The notes: generated by a model from the sequence alone, not told the origin. A stretch of 64,000 nt of DNA from Acidobacteriaceae bacterium TAA 166 (GCA_000421065.1 ATWD01000001.1:1976001-2040000), one strand, 5' to 3'; positions 16,415 to 25,014 are shown, counted from the stretch's first letter. Program-made: numbers and translations.

Positions 16415-16765
16415 TTCGCTGCGTTTGCGTGACCGCATTCCGTGATGACTCCACCTCAAAGCTGACACTCGCTCTCGTGCAGCGTTCGCCATTGATCTGA
16501 TCTCCGGCCATACGAGCTCTGTGCATCGCCCGGACACTGCTTCGGGCCTTTACCGCCGCCCGGCGGACTGCGCGCGTTCTGCTTCGCACTGCGTGCGCCC
16601 TGCGGGTTTCGGCATTCAGAAAATCTTTTATGCAGAGAACGCAAAAAGATTTCCCGAACCTTCCGAAAATGCACTTGCTTGCCTTGGGAGGCGGGTCCCT
16701 CGCATCGCTTCGCGTGGTGTGTCCCGAGCGACTTCAGAGACGAGGGGCCAAAGGAGATTACAGAG
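16415..16765. other. Intergenic region
   Basis: About 350 bp with no supported gene on either strand. The sequence from 16540 to 16620 is rich in short GC palindromes (for example around CCGCCCGGCGG). The methyltransferase promoter should be in its right half. Confidence 0.35.
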
Positions 16766-17464
16766 ATGGCAACCACAGCAATACACACCGAGCAGCAGAT
16801 CAGCTTTACCAACCGCATTCATCACGGCGACTGCATCGAGATCATGAAACAGATGCCGGCGAACAGCGTCGATTTCATTCTCACCGATCCGCCGTATCTG
16901 GTGAACTACCGTGATCGCACTGGACGCACCATTCACAATGATGTCGATGAGAGCTGGCTCAAGCCTGCAATGGCGCAAGCATATCGAGTCCTCAAACAGG
17001 ACAGAGTTGCAGTGATGTTCTATGGCTGGACGAAGATCGACAGATTCTTTGATGCATGGATCAGCGCAGGATTTCAGCCGGTGGGACACATCGTGTTTCG
17101 CAAGAGCTACAGTTCGAAGAGCAGGTTCCTTCGCTATCAGCATGAGCAGGCATTCCTCCTCGCGAAAGGTCGCCCACCACTCCCCAAGCAGCCACTAGGC
17201 GATGTGATGGATATGCCCTACAGCGGCAACAAACTCCACCCGACGCAGAAGCCAGTGCAGGCGCTCGCGCAACTGATTCGCAGCTTCACTCTTCAGGGCG
17301 AGACCGTTCTCGATCCATTTGCAGGTAGCGGCAGCACCTGTGCAGCAGCTCTACTTACGAACCGCAAGTATATCGGCGCGGAAATGGATGATATCTATTT
17401 CCAACTCGCAGCTGAGCGCATGCAAAGAATTCAACAGAGAGTCGCCGCAAGGCGGCTTTCTTAG
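16766..17464 (+). CDS. Orphan DNA methyltransferase (N4-cytosine/N6-adenine, beta-type motif order)
   Basis: The 232-residue protein has the catalytic motif DPPY at residues 41-44 and the AdoMet-binding FAGSGST at about 186-191, so motif IV precedes motif I (beta class). LHPTQKP lies between them, as in many phage and mobile-element enzymes. The family methylates adenine N6 or cytosine N4; the target site cannot be predicted. AAGGAGA precedes the ATG at 16766, rejecting the longer frame from 16679. No endonuclease gene adjoins it, although a PD-(D/E)xK protein is encoded 5 kb away in the same element. It may protect the element from restriction or regulate its genes. Confidence 0.9.
   Translation: MATTAIHTEQQISFTNRIHHGDCIEIMKQMPANSVDFILTDPPYLVNYRDRTGRTIHNDVDESWLKPAMAQAYRVLKQDRVAVMFYGWTKIDRFFDAWISAGFQPVGHIVFRKSYSSKSRFLRYQHEQAFLLAKGRPPLPKQPLGDVMDMPYSGNKLHPTQKPVQALAQLIRSFTLQGETVLDPFAGSGSTCAAALLTNRKYIGAEMDDIYFQLAAERMQRIQQRVAARRLS
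17440..17463 (+). terminator. Hairpin at the methyltransferase stop
   Basis: AGTCGCC (17440-17446) and GGCGGCT (17451-17457), with a GCAA loop, form a stable stem (one G-U pair) followed by TTTCTTA. The hairpin overlaps the last codons of the gene, a compact terminator. Confidence 0.5.
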
Positions 17465-17926
17465 TTCTGAGAGCACTTACATCAGCTAGACTGCTGCTCG
17501 CATATGCGCTGCGCCTGAAGAGGCACTATGAGCGCATCGGCGATTGCGCAGCCGTGTGCATGCTTAACTTCCGCGAACGGCGTTTACGAGGATCCATCAG
17601 CGGGTGGCCTAAGTCTAGGAGCGATTTGGGCTGCCATCCTCCAACACACAAGTGAAGGCGTTGATTACAGCTCATATGGCTCCGCCGGAGATGGTCGAAC
17701 ATGCACAGGTCACTGGATACCGCACCGAAGCCGCGATCGATGGACTTTGAGAAGACTTCCACGCCATGTTAACCGGTGCTGGATGCACCGGAAGATGATG
17801 CAGTTCCTACTGACGGCGCTTCGACAGCTTAGATACGTCTAGCATGGGCCGAAACACGGCAGGGCGTATCATGGACTCGCCACACAGTAGACGTGCCCTT
17901 GATTCTTTAGGAGAGATTTCGTTCCG
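17465..17926. other. Intergenic region
   Basis: About 460 bp without a supported gene. One 24-codon plus-strand frame from 17675 (MAPPEMVEHAQVTGYRTEAA) looks protein-like and may be a decayed gene tail. The AGGAGAG ribosome-binding site of the next gene is near the right end. Confidence 0.35.
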
Positions 17927-19060
17927 ATGTCCTTTGACCGCGCAGCCTTCGCAGACAAGATTCGCCGGTCCATGGAGCATCTGAACGTCGATCCCGCAGA
18001 AGTGATAACCGGCACTGGCATACCAGAGGAGAGATTATCGTCTCTTCGGGCTGGCAAAGCTGACCCTACGGGCGACGAAGTCCTGATTCTGGCTGATTTT
18101 TTCGATTGCGATTACAAGTTCTTCATCTCGAACGAGAGACTGGCGGCCTTCGAAGAGACAGACAGCCTATACAGGAAGCATGGCAGTCTGTTCAGTAAGA
18201 CCGACAGGCGTGCCATTCAGCAATTCCTGTATTTATGCGAGTGCGAGTCGTGGCTTTGGACGCAGAGCCATCACCGTTCCGATTCATTTGCATTCGTACC
18301 GCGCGGCACGAACTATAAGGCGCAGGGCCATGCAGCAGCGAAGGAGTTGAGGGCTCATTTCAAATACAAAGATGAAGAAGTGCCCTCGGACGTTTTCAGG
18401 GATTTGCGCCGACTGGGAATCCATGTGTTTCGCCGGAAGCTGGAGAACTCAAGCATCTCCGGCGTGATGATCCGCCATCCTGAAGCAGGTCGGTGCATCC
18501 TTGTGAACTTCGATGAAGATGTCTACCGGCAACGTTTCACCGCCGCCCATGAATTGGCGCACGCGCTCATGGAGGATAGCGAATTTAATGTGTCCCTAAG
18601 CAAGGACGGCTCAAATCTAGTGGAGGTCCGTGCCAATGGGTTTGCTTCTCATTATCTTGTTCCCCCTACTTTTGCCAGAGCCATATTGTCCAGTGTGCAC
18701 GCTTGGAACAATGCCAGCATCGTGGACTGGGCGAAAAGGCTCCGGGTGAGCACCGAGATGTTGAGAATCTCCCTGAAGGAACAACAGATCATAGACAGCA
18801 ATACTTTCGACCAGCTCCGCGGGGTGCGAGTGCCCCGTGACCAGAAGGTCGACCCAGAGATTGCGTCCGAATCAGGTCGTAGTCGCGAACGAAAGCTATC
18901 TCTTCTGCAGCGTGGGCTTTCAATGCATTACGTTAATGAGTGCCTCGAAGCTCTCGATTCAGGTCAGATTTCGCGCGCCCGTGCCGCCGAGATGCTCTTA
19001 ATAAGAGAGCATGAAATGAGTGAAATCAAATCCCTTTTCACGACGGGCGGTGCGCAATGA
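17927..19060 (+). CDS. XRE-type regulator with ImmA/IrrE metallopeptidase domain
   Basis: A 377-residue fusion: an N-terminal helix-turn-helix-like segment (residues about 5-60, ITGTGIPEERLSSLRAGKA), then an ImmA/IrrE (COG2856, DUF955) zinc peptidase with HELAH at 208-212 (RFTAAHELAHALMED). ImmA proteins cleave phage or element repressors to trigger induction, as in ICEBs1. XRE-COG2856 fusions are also common antitoxins for PIN-like toxins. The downstream gene overlaps by 4 bp (ATGA) and is PIN-like, which favours the antitoxin reading. A role as element regulator remains possible because the gene lies between the two operons that share the 49-bp repeat. Confidence 0.85.
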   Translation: MSFDRAAFADKIRRSMEHLNVDPAEVITGTGIPEERLSSLRAGKADPTGDEVLILADFFDCDYKFFISNERLAAFEETDSLYRKHGSLFSKTDRRAIQQFLYLCECESWLWTQSHHRSDSFAFVPRGTNYKAQGHAAAKELRAHFKYKDEEVPSDVFRDLRRLGIHVFRRKLENSSISGVMIRHPEAGRCILVNFDEDVYRQRFTAAHELAHALMEDSEFNVSLSKDGSNLVEVRANGFASHYLVPPTFARAILSSVHAWNNASIVDWAKRLRVSTEMLRISLKEQQIIDSNTFDQLRGVRVPRDQKVDPEIASESGRSRERKLSLLQRGLSMHYVNECLEALDSGQISRARAAEMLLIREHEMSEIKSLFTTGGAQ

Positions 19061-19662
19061 GTGCATACGCCACGTTCATTATTTTCAATGTTGCGGACAC
19101 CTGCGCCCTTTGGAATATCTTGGCGAGCGGTCTTCTGTATCGAGCATCGCGAAAGGCACAGATATCAATCAGCTCTACCCAATTCGTCCGCTACGAGTGT
19201 TTTTACAAGCGCGGATCCAATTCTCCAGCGTGGCAGGAACTCCGAAAGAGACTTCGTGAGCGAATGGATTCTGGAGAGATTAGCTTTTGGGATATAGAGC
19301 TAGAGGAACTACAAGAAGTCGCCGCGTTAGAGGGACGAAAGGCCATCAGCAAGGGCGAGCTTTCTTGTATTGTTTTCGCGAAACGAACCGTTCAGGGTTT
19401 TTTGTCGGACGATGGCCAGGCAAAGAAACTCGCTAAGCTCGTACTGGCTGAAGGAGCCGTCCAAGATACGCCGCACCTCTGTGCATGGTTGTGCATCAAC
19501 GAAACGATCCATGAAAGTGACGAACATACTATTCGCGCGGAATTAGCAGCGTTGGACCGCGCGCTGGAGCCGCATCTACGCAATGCCTTCTTGAAGGCAT
19601 TGGAATACAAACTAATGAAACAGATGGAAAATCATAAGCGTGATGCTGCCGCCGGCTCTTAG
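19057..19662 (+). CDS. PIN-domain-like toxin partner of the ImmA protein
   Basis: The 201-residue product has acidic residues spaced as in PIN nucleases: NVADTCALWNIL near the start, then ISKGELSCIVFAK, then FLSDDGQAKKLAK. This supports a VapC-type metal-dependent RNase. The C-terminal 80 residues are helical (TIRAELAALDRALEPHLRNA). The ATGA overlap with the XRE-ImmA gene indicates strict co-expression, antitoxin first. PIN proteins of this group usually cut tRNA or rRNA; the target here is unknown. The assignment rests on the motif pattern only. Confidence 0.65.
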   Translation: MSAYATFIIFNVADTCALWNILASGLLYRASRKAQISISSTQFVRYECFYKRGSNSPAWQELRKRLRERMDSGEISFWDIELEELQEVAALEGRKAISKGELSCIVFAKRTVQGFLSDDGQAKKLAKLVLAEGAVQDTPHLCAWLCINETIHESDEHTIRAELAALDRALEPHLRNAFLKALEYKLMKQMENHKRDAAAGS

Positions 19663-19962
19663 AGAAAGAGATAGAAGCTGAGCCTTGTGAATCAGTAAAA
19701 ACCGGCTGTCGAACGGGAAATCGATTGTGAAGTGATCTCTTCCTGCTTTCTCGACAACCGCCGAATCGCTAACGCATTCATTGAGGATTGGTAACGGGAA
19801 GTGGGCATATCGGAAGCAACCCTATTGCTCAATGAGTGTCTTGGCGATAATGCGTGAGCCAAGATTCGGCCGCTCGAGATAGGTGACGGCTCCAGCAGAG
19901 CCTTTAGCATTAAAGGCAGCAATATACTTGGCAAAATGGATGAGTAGGTGAATGATGTTGGC
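19663..19962. other. Intergenic region with a possible gene remnant on the minus strand
   Basis: No intact gene. On the minus strand, a frame from about 20000 down to the stop at 19824-19822 reads convincingly protein-like (for example FNAKGSAGAVTYLERPNLG, then SRIIAKTLIEQ). It has no start and overlaps the 5' end of the next plus-strand gene. It may be the tail of a displaced gene. Confidence 0.25.
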
Positions 19963-20769
19963 ATGGGCCAATATGCGGTCGCACGTTTGCGTCTACAGAG
20001 AGCGATTGCTCATGGCGAGTCTCTTTCAAGATTGTGGAATGAGATCCCGACAGGACAGTTGTGCACGCCAAAGGCGGAACTGATCGATCGTGACGGAAAC
20101 GGAGTACTCAGGGCTACCCAGGTTGGAAGTATTCCCGATGAATTGCCATTGCTTCTCGGCGAGCAACTTTATCAACTACGTTCTGCCTTGGACGCTTGTC
20201 TTTATCAAGCCGCAATTTATGCGACAAAGAGTGATCCTCCGCCAGGTGAGGGAAAGCTAGAGTTCCCGCTTTCAAATGACTCAAAGGAATGGCCAAATCT
20301 CGTCAAGCGTCGTCTTGCCGCTCTACCCGTTGGAATCCAGGGTGCTATCAAAGGAGTTCAACCCTTCCTCACGCCGTCCTTGCCTCCTCCTCAGATGGTA
20401 AAGAACATTAATAGGTCGCTTGGGTTCTTACATGAACTTGCTCGCAAGGATAGGCACAGGAAACTGCACATCATGGGATCGTGGCCGATGGACCTAGACC
20501 CAATCTTCACACTGCCCAACGGAGTCATAGTGGACTATCTGCACGTGCTGCCGCCTTCGGTCCTAAAAGAAGGCACCATAATGGTGGAATTCCATCTCAA
20601 AGGCTTCAAGGGCGGCGAGCAGATTTCCGTCAATCCGCAACTAAGAACCACTATCGGCTGCGATGAACTTCCCGCTCCGTGTGACCCTTCTGACACCTTC
20701 GACAAGAGACTGGCCGAGATGATTAATGCGGTCGGTTCCGTTATCTACGCATTCGAGCAGCACCTCTAG
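19963..20769 (+). CDS. Unknown protein, helical, possibly HEPN-like
   Basis: The 268-residue protein contains a helix LLLGEQLYQLRSALDACLYQ, a motif seen in a broad family of uncharacterised bacterial proteins with an RSALD core. A second helix pair holds LHELARKDRHRKLH, and a beta-rich C-terminus follows. The RxxxD and RxxRH elements recall HEPN ribonucleases, but the RxxxxH active-site spacing is not convincing. The ATG at 19963 or the GTG at 19948 could be the start. It stands alone between the ImmA/PIN pair and the convergent metallo-beta-lactamase gene. Confidence 0.5.
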   Translation: MGQYAVARLRLQRAIAHGESLSRLWNEIPTGQLCTPKAELIDRDGNGVLRATQVGSIPDELPLLLGEQLYQLRSALDACLYQAAIYATKSDPPPGEGKLEFPLSNDSKEWPNLVKRRLAALPVGIQGAIKGVQPFLTPSLPPPQMVKNINRSLGFLHELARKDRHRKLHIMGSWPMDLDPIFTLPNGVIVDYLHVLPPSVLKEGTIMVEFHLKGFKGGEQISVNPQLRTTIGCDELPAPCDPSDTFDKRLAEMINAVGSVIYAFEQHL

Positions 20770-20877
20770 GCCGTCGCCAACAGCCCGATGCACTCTTCCA
20801 GGGCCGATTAATGTTCCGGAATGTGATTTGGCGATGATGCGCTCTTCGAGAAAGGCAGCACATGTGTTTACGCCGCG

Positions 20878-21705
20878 CTAAACGTGGCTATAGCTGACTT
20901 GGACGGCGTTGCCGTCGGTTTCAATAGTTATGTGGTAGTGCTGGTCCGTTCGATAGATGGGACGGGATCCCAAGGCTGATATGACGATTGGATCAGGATG
21001 ATCAAACGGCCGGACGTGACTGCTGATCCCGATTGCGGCGTTTTGCGGAAGCGCCGCCAGCCACGGCGAAGTGCCTGTTCTAGTAAACATTCCATTCGCG
21101 GCGCCATGATGTGGCAGTTTGAAGAACCTCGTGTTAGAGGGAATGTGCCCCGCAATCGTTTGCCATGCTCCCTCGGCTTCCGCGTCTCCCGTCAAAACAA
21201 AAGAGACGGTACCTAACGTGATGACTAGGACGATGGAATTGTCGTTCTCATTCCGTGAAAGAACGCCCGGTTGAGGCCAAATAACCTGCAATGATGCCGC
21301 ACCAAACGAGGGCAACAGCGCGCTTGAGTCTAACGCATCATCCTGACCAACCCGAGGCGAACGGTCGGCATAGCGCAAAAGGGCGCCAGCAAACGCTGGG
21401 CGGTTGAGAGAGCGGGAATACCAGAAGCGAGATGTCCCAAAGTCCTTAAGGATTCGTTGAAGCCCTTGACCATGATCGGCGTGGGCATGAGTTAGCAGAA
21501 CCCAATCGAAGATGTGTGACTCACTGGGGACGATTTGCTGCTTCTTCTCAAAGAATCGCTTTAGGAAAATGTAGGTAGATCGGTTCGTTGTGGTGTCGTT
21601 GGAATCGATCAGGGCAAACGCGCTCTTTCCACCGCTTTGTTCGGATTCCAACAAGATGGAATCGCCCCAACCTACATCGATCATCGTTACTCGTAGCTTG
21701 CTCAC
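20878..21705 (-). CDS. ComEC-like metallo-beta-lactamase-fold hydrolase
   Basis: The 275-residue protein has the metal-binding THAHADHG signature (H73, H75, D77, H78), a later VLTGDAEAEGAW aspartate and the KLPHHGAANG histidine pair, matching the soluble ComEC/Rec2-type hydrolase family. Several members act in nucleotide signalling or defence, but the substrate cannot be told here. The GTG at 21705 was chosen because it follows the upstream stop (21726) by 20 bp and has GTGGAG before it; the longer frame from 21798 would overlap the neighbour by 73 bp. It is co-transcribed with the unknown gene upstream. Confidence 0.82.
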   Translation of the reverse strand: MSKLRVTMIDVGWGDSILLESEQSGGKSAFALIDSNDTTTNRSTYIFLKRFFEKKQQIVPSESHIFDWVLLTHAHADHGQGLQRILKDFGTSRFWYSRSLNRPAFAGALLRYADRSPRVGQDDALDSSALLPSFGAASLQVIWPQPGVLSRNENDNSIVLVITLGTVSFVLTGDAEAEGAWQTIAGHIPSNTRFFKLPHHGAANGMFTRTGTSPWLAALPQNAAIGISSHVRPFDHPDPIVISALGSRPIYRTDQHYHITIETDGNAVQVSYSHV

Positions 21706-21725
21706 TAGTGCTCCACTGAATTTTT

Positions 21726-22214
21726 CTATTGCTGGTCGCGTCTTCTCCGCACCTGTAATTCTGGGTTTTTCGGCCCTCGGTTTTCCGCAGCTACCCATTG
21801 TTCCTCGGTCCAGGCGCGAAAGGCGACGGTCTCTTCCTTCGACAATTGAATTTGCTCGTGCAGCTCCCGACTAGAATGCTCGAAATCTTCCAGCGACATT
21901 CTCCCATCCCGATATGCGAACGAAGCCAAAAACAGAGGAACACTGACGCGATACACGTCTCCGGTTTTCGGTGATTCAAAGAGGAACTCCGGCATCCATA
22001 GATCCTCGAATGTAACCAATGCCTCCTCCACTTCAACACGCGCGAACAAGTCCTCGATTCGCACGGGATTATCGAATAGTCCACCACCGAACGGTTGTTG
22101 CACAATCCCGGCCATCCCAAGCATCAGAAAGGGAAGGATTGACTGGCCAATACGGAGAGACCAACGATCCCTCGGGACCTCAAAGTCAACCACGAGGTAG
22201 TGGCACCTGAGCAT
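21726..22214 (-). CDS. Unknown 162-residue protein, operon partner of the hydrolase
   Basis: No family recognised. The product has beta strands at the start (LRCHYLVVDFEVPRD), a hydrophobic patch (SILPFLMLGMAGIV) and a charged helical C-terminus ending in RRRRDQQ. The ATG at 22214 is preceded by AGGGGA; the 22280 start is less likely. It is transcribed divergently from the PD-(D/E)xK gene across a 136-bp promoter region. Its pairing with the metallo-beta-lactamase-fold gene suggests a two-component cassette. Confidence 0.55.
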   Translation of the reverse strand: MLRCHYLVVDFEVPRDRWSLRIGQSILPFLMLGMAGIVQQPFGGGLFDNPVRIEDLFARVEVEEALVTFEDLWMPEFLFESPKTGDVYRVSVPLFLASFAYRDGRMSLEDFEHSSRELHEQIQLSKEETVAFRAWTEEQWVAAENRGPKNPELQVRRRRDQQ

Positions 22215-22350
22215 GGGAAAAAATCCCCTGCTAAGAGTTTCGATGAGAATAGGGACGCTCGAATTCTGTGGCGCGGTCATTGGCGTTGCAAATGATCCTC
22301 AGATTCCAGAATACTTGGCTTCGCGAGCTATCATAGCCAAAGGGGAAGGA

Positions 22351-22980
22351 ATGGCATTTGAAAGCGAAGCGATCAAAGCGATCTTCGGTCACTTCATCAC
22401 AAAGCAACAGCTAGTGGCAGATATTCTTGCCGGACCAAGGCGTGAGAGATGGTTCAACGCAGAATCCTTCGTGGCGTTAAGCGGTATTTCCAGCCCTGAA
22501 ACATTCACTGTCTATGGCGAACAGTGTTACGCGAATATCCCGAGGTGTCTCGCCGGTACCCGCATTCCGGACCTCGTTGGTTACACTCCGGACGAGAGCG
22601 TTGCATTCATTATCGAGGCAAAGCTCGTCTTTCGCAGAGATTCAGATAAGCATAGGAGCAAGCAATTGCATCGCCTGATTGAGCAAATGCAAGAAGCAAA
22701 ACGGCAATGCCCGAGCGCTCCTGCCGTCGGCTTGATTCATCTTGCTTGCCTTTCATCGGATCCTCTCAAGAAGAAGGCTATGAGCGATAAGGTTGGTTCC
22801 CGTGTTTCTGTGGATACCCTGTGTGCAAAGGTTATGCAGGAGGTTGAGGCGGAACTCAAGGCAGTCCACTCGACATGGTTGGAGCCTCTACGGACTCTGG
22901 CGCCCTTATTGGGGAAAAGGACAACCTTTGACTATCCATCAGTTCACGTCTGGTTCAGCATGGGCGCCATCGCGATCTAG
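22351..22980 (+). CDS. PD-(D/E)xK nuclease-like protein
   Basis: The 209-residue protein has a clear PD-(D/E)xK core: RIPDLVGYTPDE (D74) then AFIIEAKLVF (E89, K91), followed by a helical segment with DKHRSKQLHRLIEQM. The fold is typical of restriction enzymes and defence nucleases. The ATG at 22351 was chosen for its strong AAGGGGAAGGA site; upstream in-frame ATGs exist at 22213 and 22243. It is divergent from the hydrolase operon and alone on its strand, so it may be the effector of a small divergent defence cassette. Cognate partners are unknown. Confidence 0.65.
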   Translation: MAFESEAIKAIFGHFITKQQLVADILAGPRRERWFNAESFVALSGISSPETFTVYGEQCYANIPRCLAGTRIPDLVGYTPDESVAFIIEAKLVFRRDSDKHRSKQLHRLIEQMQEAKRQCPSAPAVGLIHLACLSSDPLKKKAMSDKVGSRVSVDTLCAKVMQEVEAELKAVHSTWLEPLRTLAPLLGKRTTFDYPSVHVWFSMGAIAI

Positions 22981-23500
22981 AGGCCTTTCACCTTTCTATC
23001 TTTTCAGCCTCTGGATGCGCAAACGCGAGTAGATTTCTGCTTGATATACATCCCGGACAGGGCTCACGATGGTCGGTGGGATTGGCGCGATCGCGTCAGT
23101 CCCCCCAGCAATTTGTAGGAGTTTGATCCTCGGCTGACGATTTCAGGCCAAATCACTCGTGGTGCCTTGATGGATGCAACTAATTTTCGACCGGCCGAAT
23201 ACGCGACATAAAGTGTGATTTGTCTGCCGCGCCTAACCATATTCAAACACTTCTCCAATGAGCCGCCGCAAGGCGGCTCTCGTAGCTTAAGGAGCATTCC
23301 CGCCATGGCGGGATGTTATTCGCGTGTCCGCCGTGCCTCAAGGCGAACACTCCTCTGAAGTCGTGCTCGCTGCTGCCTTGACCCACGCTAGTCCCGCGGA
23401 TTGGTTGCCAGTCATGGTGGGAATGCCATGCTCTGCGCCTGCGCAGCGCGAGTTCATACGCGCGCTATCGATGCGTCCAAATGCATGATCCGCGCCCGTC
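22981..23500. other. Intergenic region
   Basis: About 520 bp without a supported gene. It holds the hairpin at 23260-23279 and leads into the 49-bp repeat upstream of trbC. Several short GC-rich inverted repeats (for example TTCCCGCCATGGCGGGA around 23298) suggest structured RNA or terminators rather than coding. Confidence 0.4.
23260..23279 (+). terminator. GC-rich hairpin with GCAA tetraloop
   Basis: GAGCCGCC and GGCGGCTC form a perfect 8-bp stem closed by GCAA. The stem and loop resemble the hairpin after the methyltransferase gene, hinting at a small repeated hairpin family in this element. It is followed by only a weak T run. Confidence 0.5.
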
Positions 23501-23549
23501 CGGATTATTGCTCTGGATGGAATAATGCGTCGAAAAAGGTAATAATCGA
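23501..23549 (+). repeat. 49-bp repeat, copy upstream of trbC
   Basis: The second copy of the 49-bp sequence (two mismatches to the xis copy), 79 bp before the trbC ATG. The conserved block ends sharply on both sides, which suggests a selected regulatory site and not a recent segmental duplication. Confidence 0.8.
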
Positions 23550-23628
23550 CCCCCCATTTATCGCCTACCTTCAGCTCCAGACATTGCAACGGGGAGTGCC
23601 CCTCACCCACCGCAAATGAAAGGAGCAC

Positions 23629-24018
23629 ATGGACACACTTACTCATTCGAAGCGTCTGCGCCATCGCCTTACGACGTTGCGCGCGCACTGGCGGAGGTGG
23701 CTCGCACCTTCGCTGCTCTTCCTGACGGCACTGCCCGTGTACGCGCAATCAACTGGCAGTGATCCGTGGGACAACGCAGTCAACGTCCTCAAAACCGCCT
23801 TCACCGGCACCATCGCCACCGGCCTGTCGCTGGTCGCCATTGTTGTCGGTGGCCTGATGTTCGCTTATGGCGAAGGCCAGAGCAAGAAAACCCTCGCCGG
23901 AATCGTCTTCGGCGTGGGCATGGCCATAGGCGCGGTCAAAATTTTTCCGTTCCGAAGTCAAGACATCCATCGTGCAGGGCATCGCTGTCTTCCTCTCGCT
24001 CTTCGAGACCGATCCTGA
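23629..24018 (+). CDS. trbC: TrbC/VirB2-like pilin with a foreign C-terminal tail
   Basis: The first about 104 residues are a normal TrbC/VirB2 conjugative pilin: a signal peptide ending LPVYAQS, then TGSDPWDNAVNVLKTAFTG and two membrane helices (GTIATGLSLVAIVVGGLMFA and GIVFGVGMAIGAV). The pilin frame then changes abruptly into an unrelated tail (KIFPFRSQDIHRAG and on) because the DNA from about 23939 belongs to a coupling-protein gene read in another frame. The last membrane helix is therefore cut short, and function is doubtful. GGAGCAC precedes the ATG. Confidence 0.75.
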   Translation: MDTLTHSKRLRHRLTTLRAHWRRWLAPSLLFLTALPVYAQSTGSDPWDNAVNVLKTAFTGTIATGLSLVAIVVGGLMFAYGEGQSKKTLAGIVFGVGMAIGAVKIFPFRSQDIHRAGHRCLPLALRDRS

Positions 24019-24835
24019 TGTGCGCCGCGTCTTCTGTCCGCCGAAGGAACTCTATCAGGGCAAGAATTGCATGTCTGATCCCGAAGGCATCGTTATGCGT
24101 CCGTTTGAAGAGCTGATCGAAACCGGCAAAGTCGTCGGACTGAACTTTCCTGTCGCCCTCAACCCGGCGCTCGCGAAGACCATAGGGACCATGATGAAAA
24201 TCGACTATCAGCGGGCCATGCTCCTGCGCATCCCCAGGATGGATGCCGCACCCGAGAAACACTACCGCGCCTCCGTCTTCATCTGCGATGAGTATCAGAA
24301 CTTCGCAACAGTGGGCGGGGATAATCCCACGGGGGACGAACGCTATCTCAGTTTGTCTCGGCAGCCGAAGTGCATCCCCATCGTAGCTACCCAGTCCGTC
24401 GCCAGTCTGAAAGACGCGCTGCCGAACGAAGGCGTGAAGACGCTGCTGCAGGCATTTCGGAATAAGGTGTTTCTCACGACCTCAGATCCTGAAACCGCAC
24501 GCTACGCATCGGAGCTGTGCGGCAAGGAAGATCGCACTCGCATCGGATACACGCTCTCAGAGACTTCGACGAACGCCAACGTCGGATGGCTCTCGGGCCG
24601 GACGTCCGCGAGTAAAGGTTCCGTGGCGGCGGTCAAGCAGTATCAGAAACAGAAGGAACCTGTGTTCGAGGAGAAGGTCTTCTTCGATCTCAGGAATGCT
24701 CAATCCATCGTCGTCGCCTTCGATGGCATTAGCCCGTTGCCGCCGACGTACTGCTATCTCAAGCCGGACTTCCTGCCCGTCACCATGAACTGGTTCGAGC
24801 AGGAAAAGATCGACTTCGATCCACGGCGGATATAG
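23939..24835 (+). pseudogene. 3' part of a type IV coupling protein gene (VirD4/TraG-like)
   Basis: The frame has no proper start; it opens inside the trbC reading frame. The product from KFFRSEVKTSIVQGIAVFL onward matches the C-terminal half of VirD4/TraG-type ATPases: the Walker B strand ASVFICDEYQNFATV, the SRQPKCIPIVATQSVAS sensor motif and the conserved ARYASELCGKED and NAQSIVVAFDG segments. The Walker A half is missing. Coupling proteins bring relaxase-DNA to the secretion channel; this remnant cannot. A deletion has joined trbC directly to this gene. Confidence 0.82.
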
Positions 24836-25014
24836 CAGCATGCGACCTTGTCGGCGCTGGAAATGACAGGCAGTGGAAAGAAGCGGAAAACGGTCGCGCT
24901 GTTTCCCATCCTTCCCACTGCCTTTGGAAATCGCCTTGCGATTCCCACATTCCCATCGCCGCGACCACGGCGGTCACTTTTAATTGTGACCTTTGAAATA
25001 CAGGAGTATCGAAC

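Noticed and set aside
19822..20000. Minus-strand protein-like frame ending SRIIAKTLIEQ
   Set aside because: No start codon, overlaps the 5' end of a longer plus-strand gene and no family could be named; kept only as a note on the intergenic region.
15843..23549. The 49-bp inverted copies as ends of a transposon
   Set aside because: No transposase lies between them, no flanking target duplications are seen, and both copies sit at equal distance and the same orientation before operon starts, which fits regulation better.
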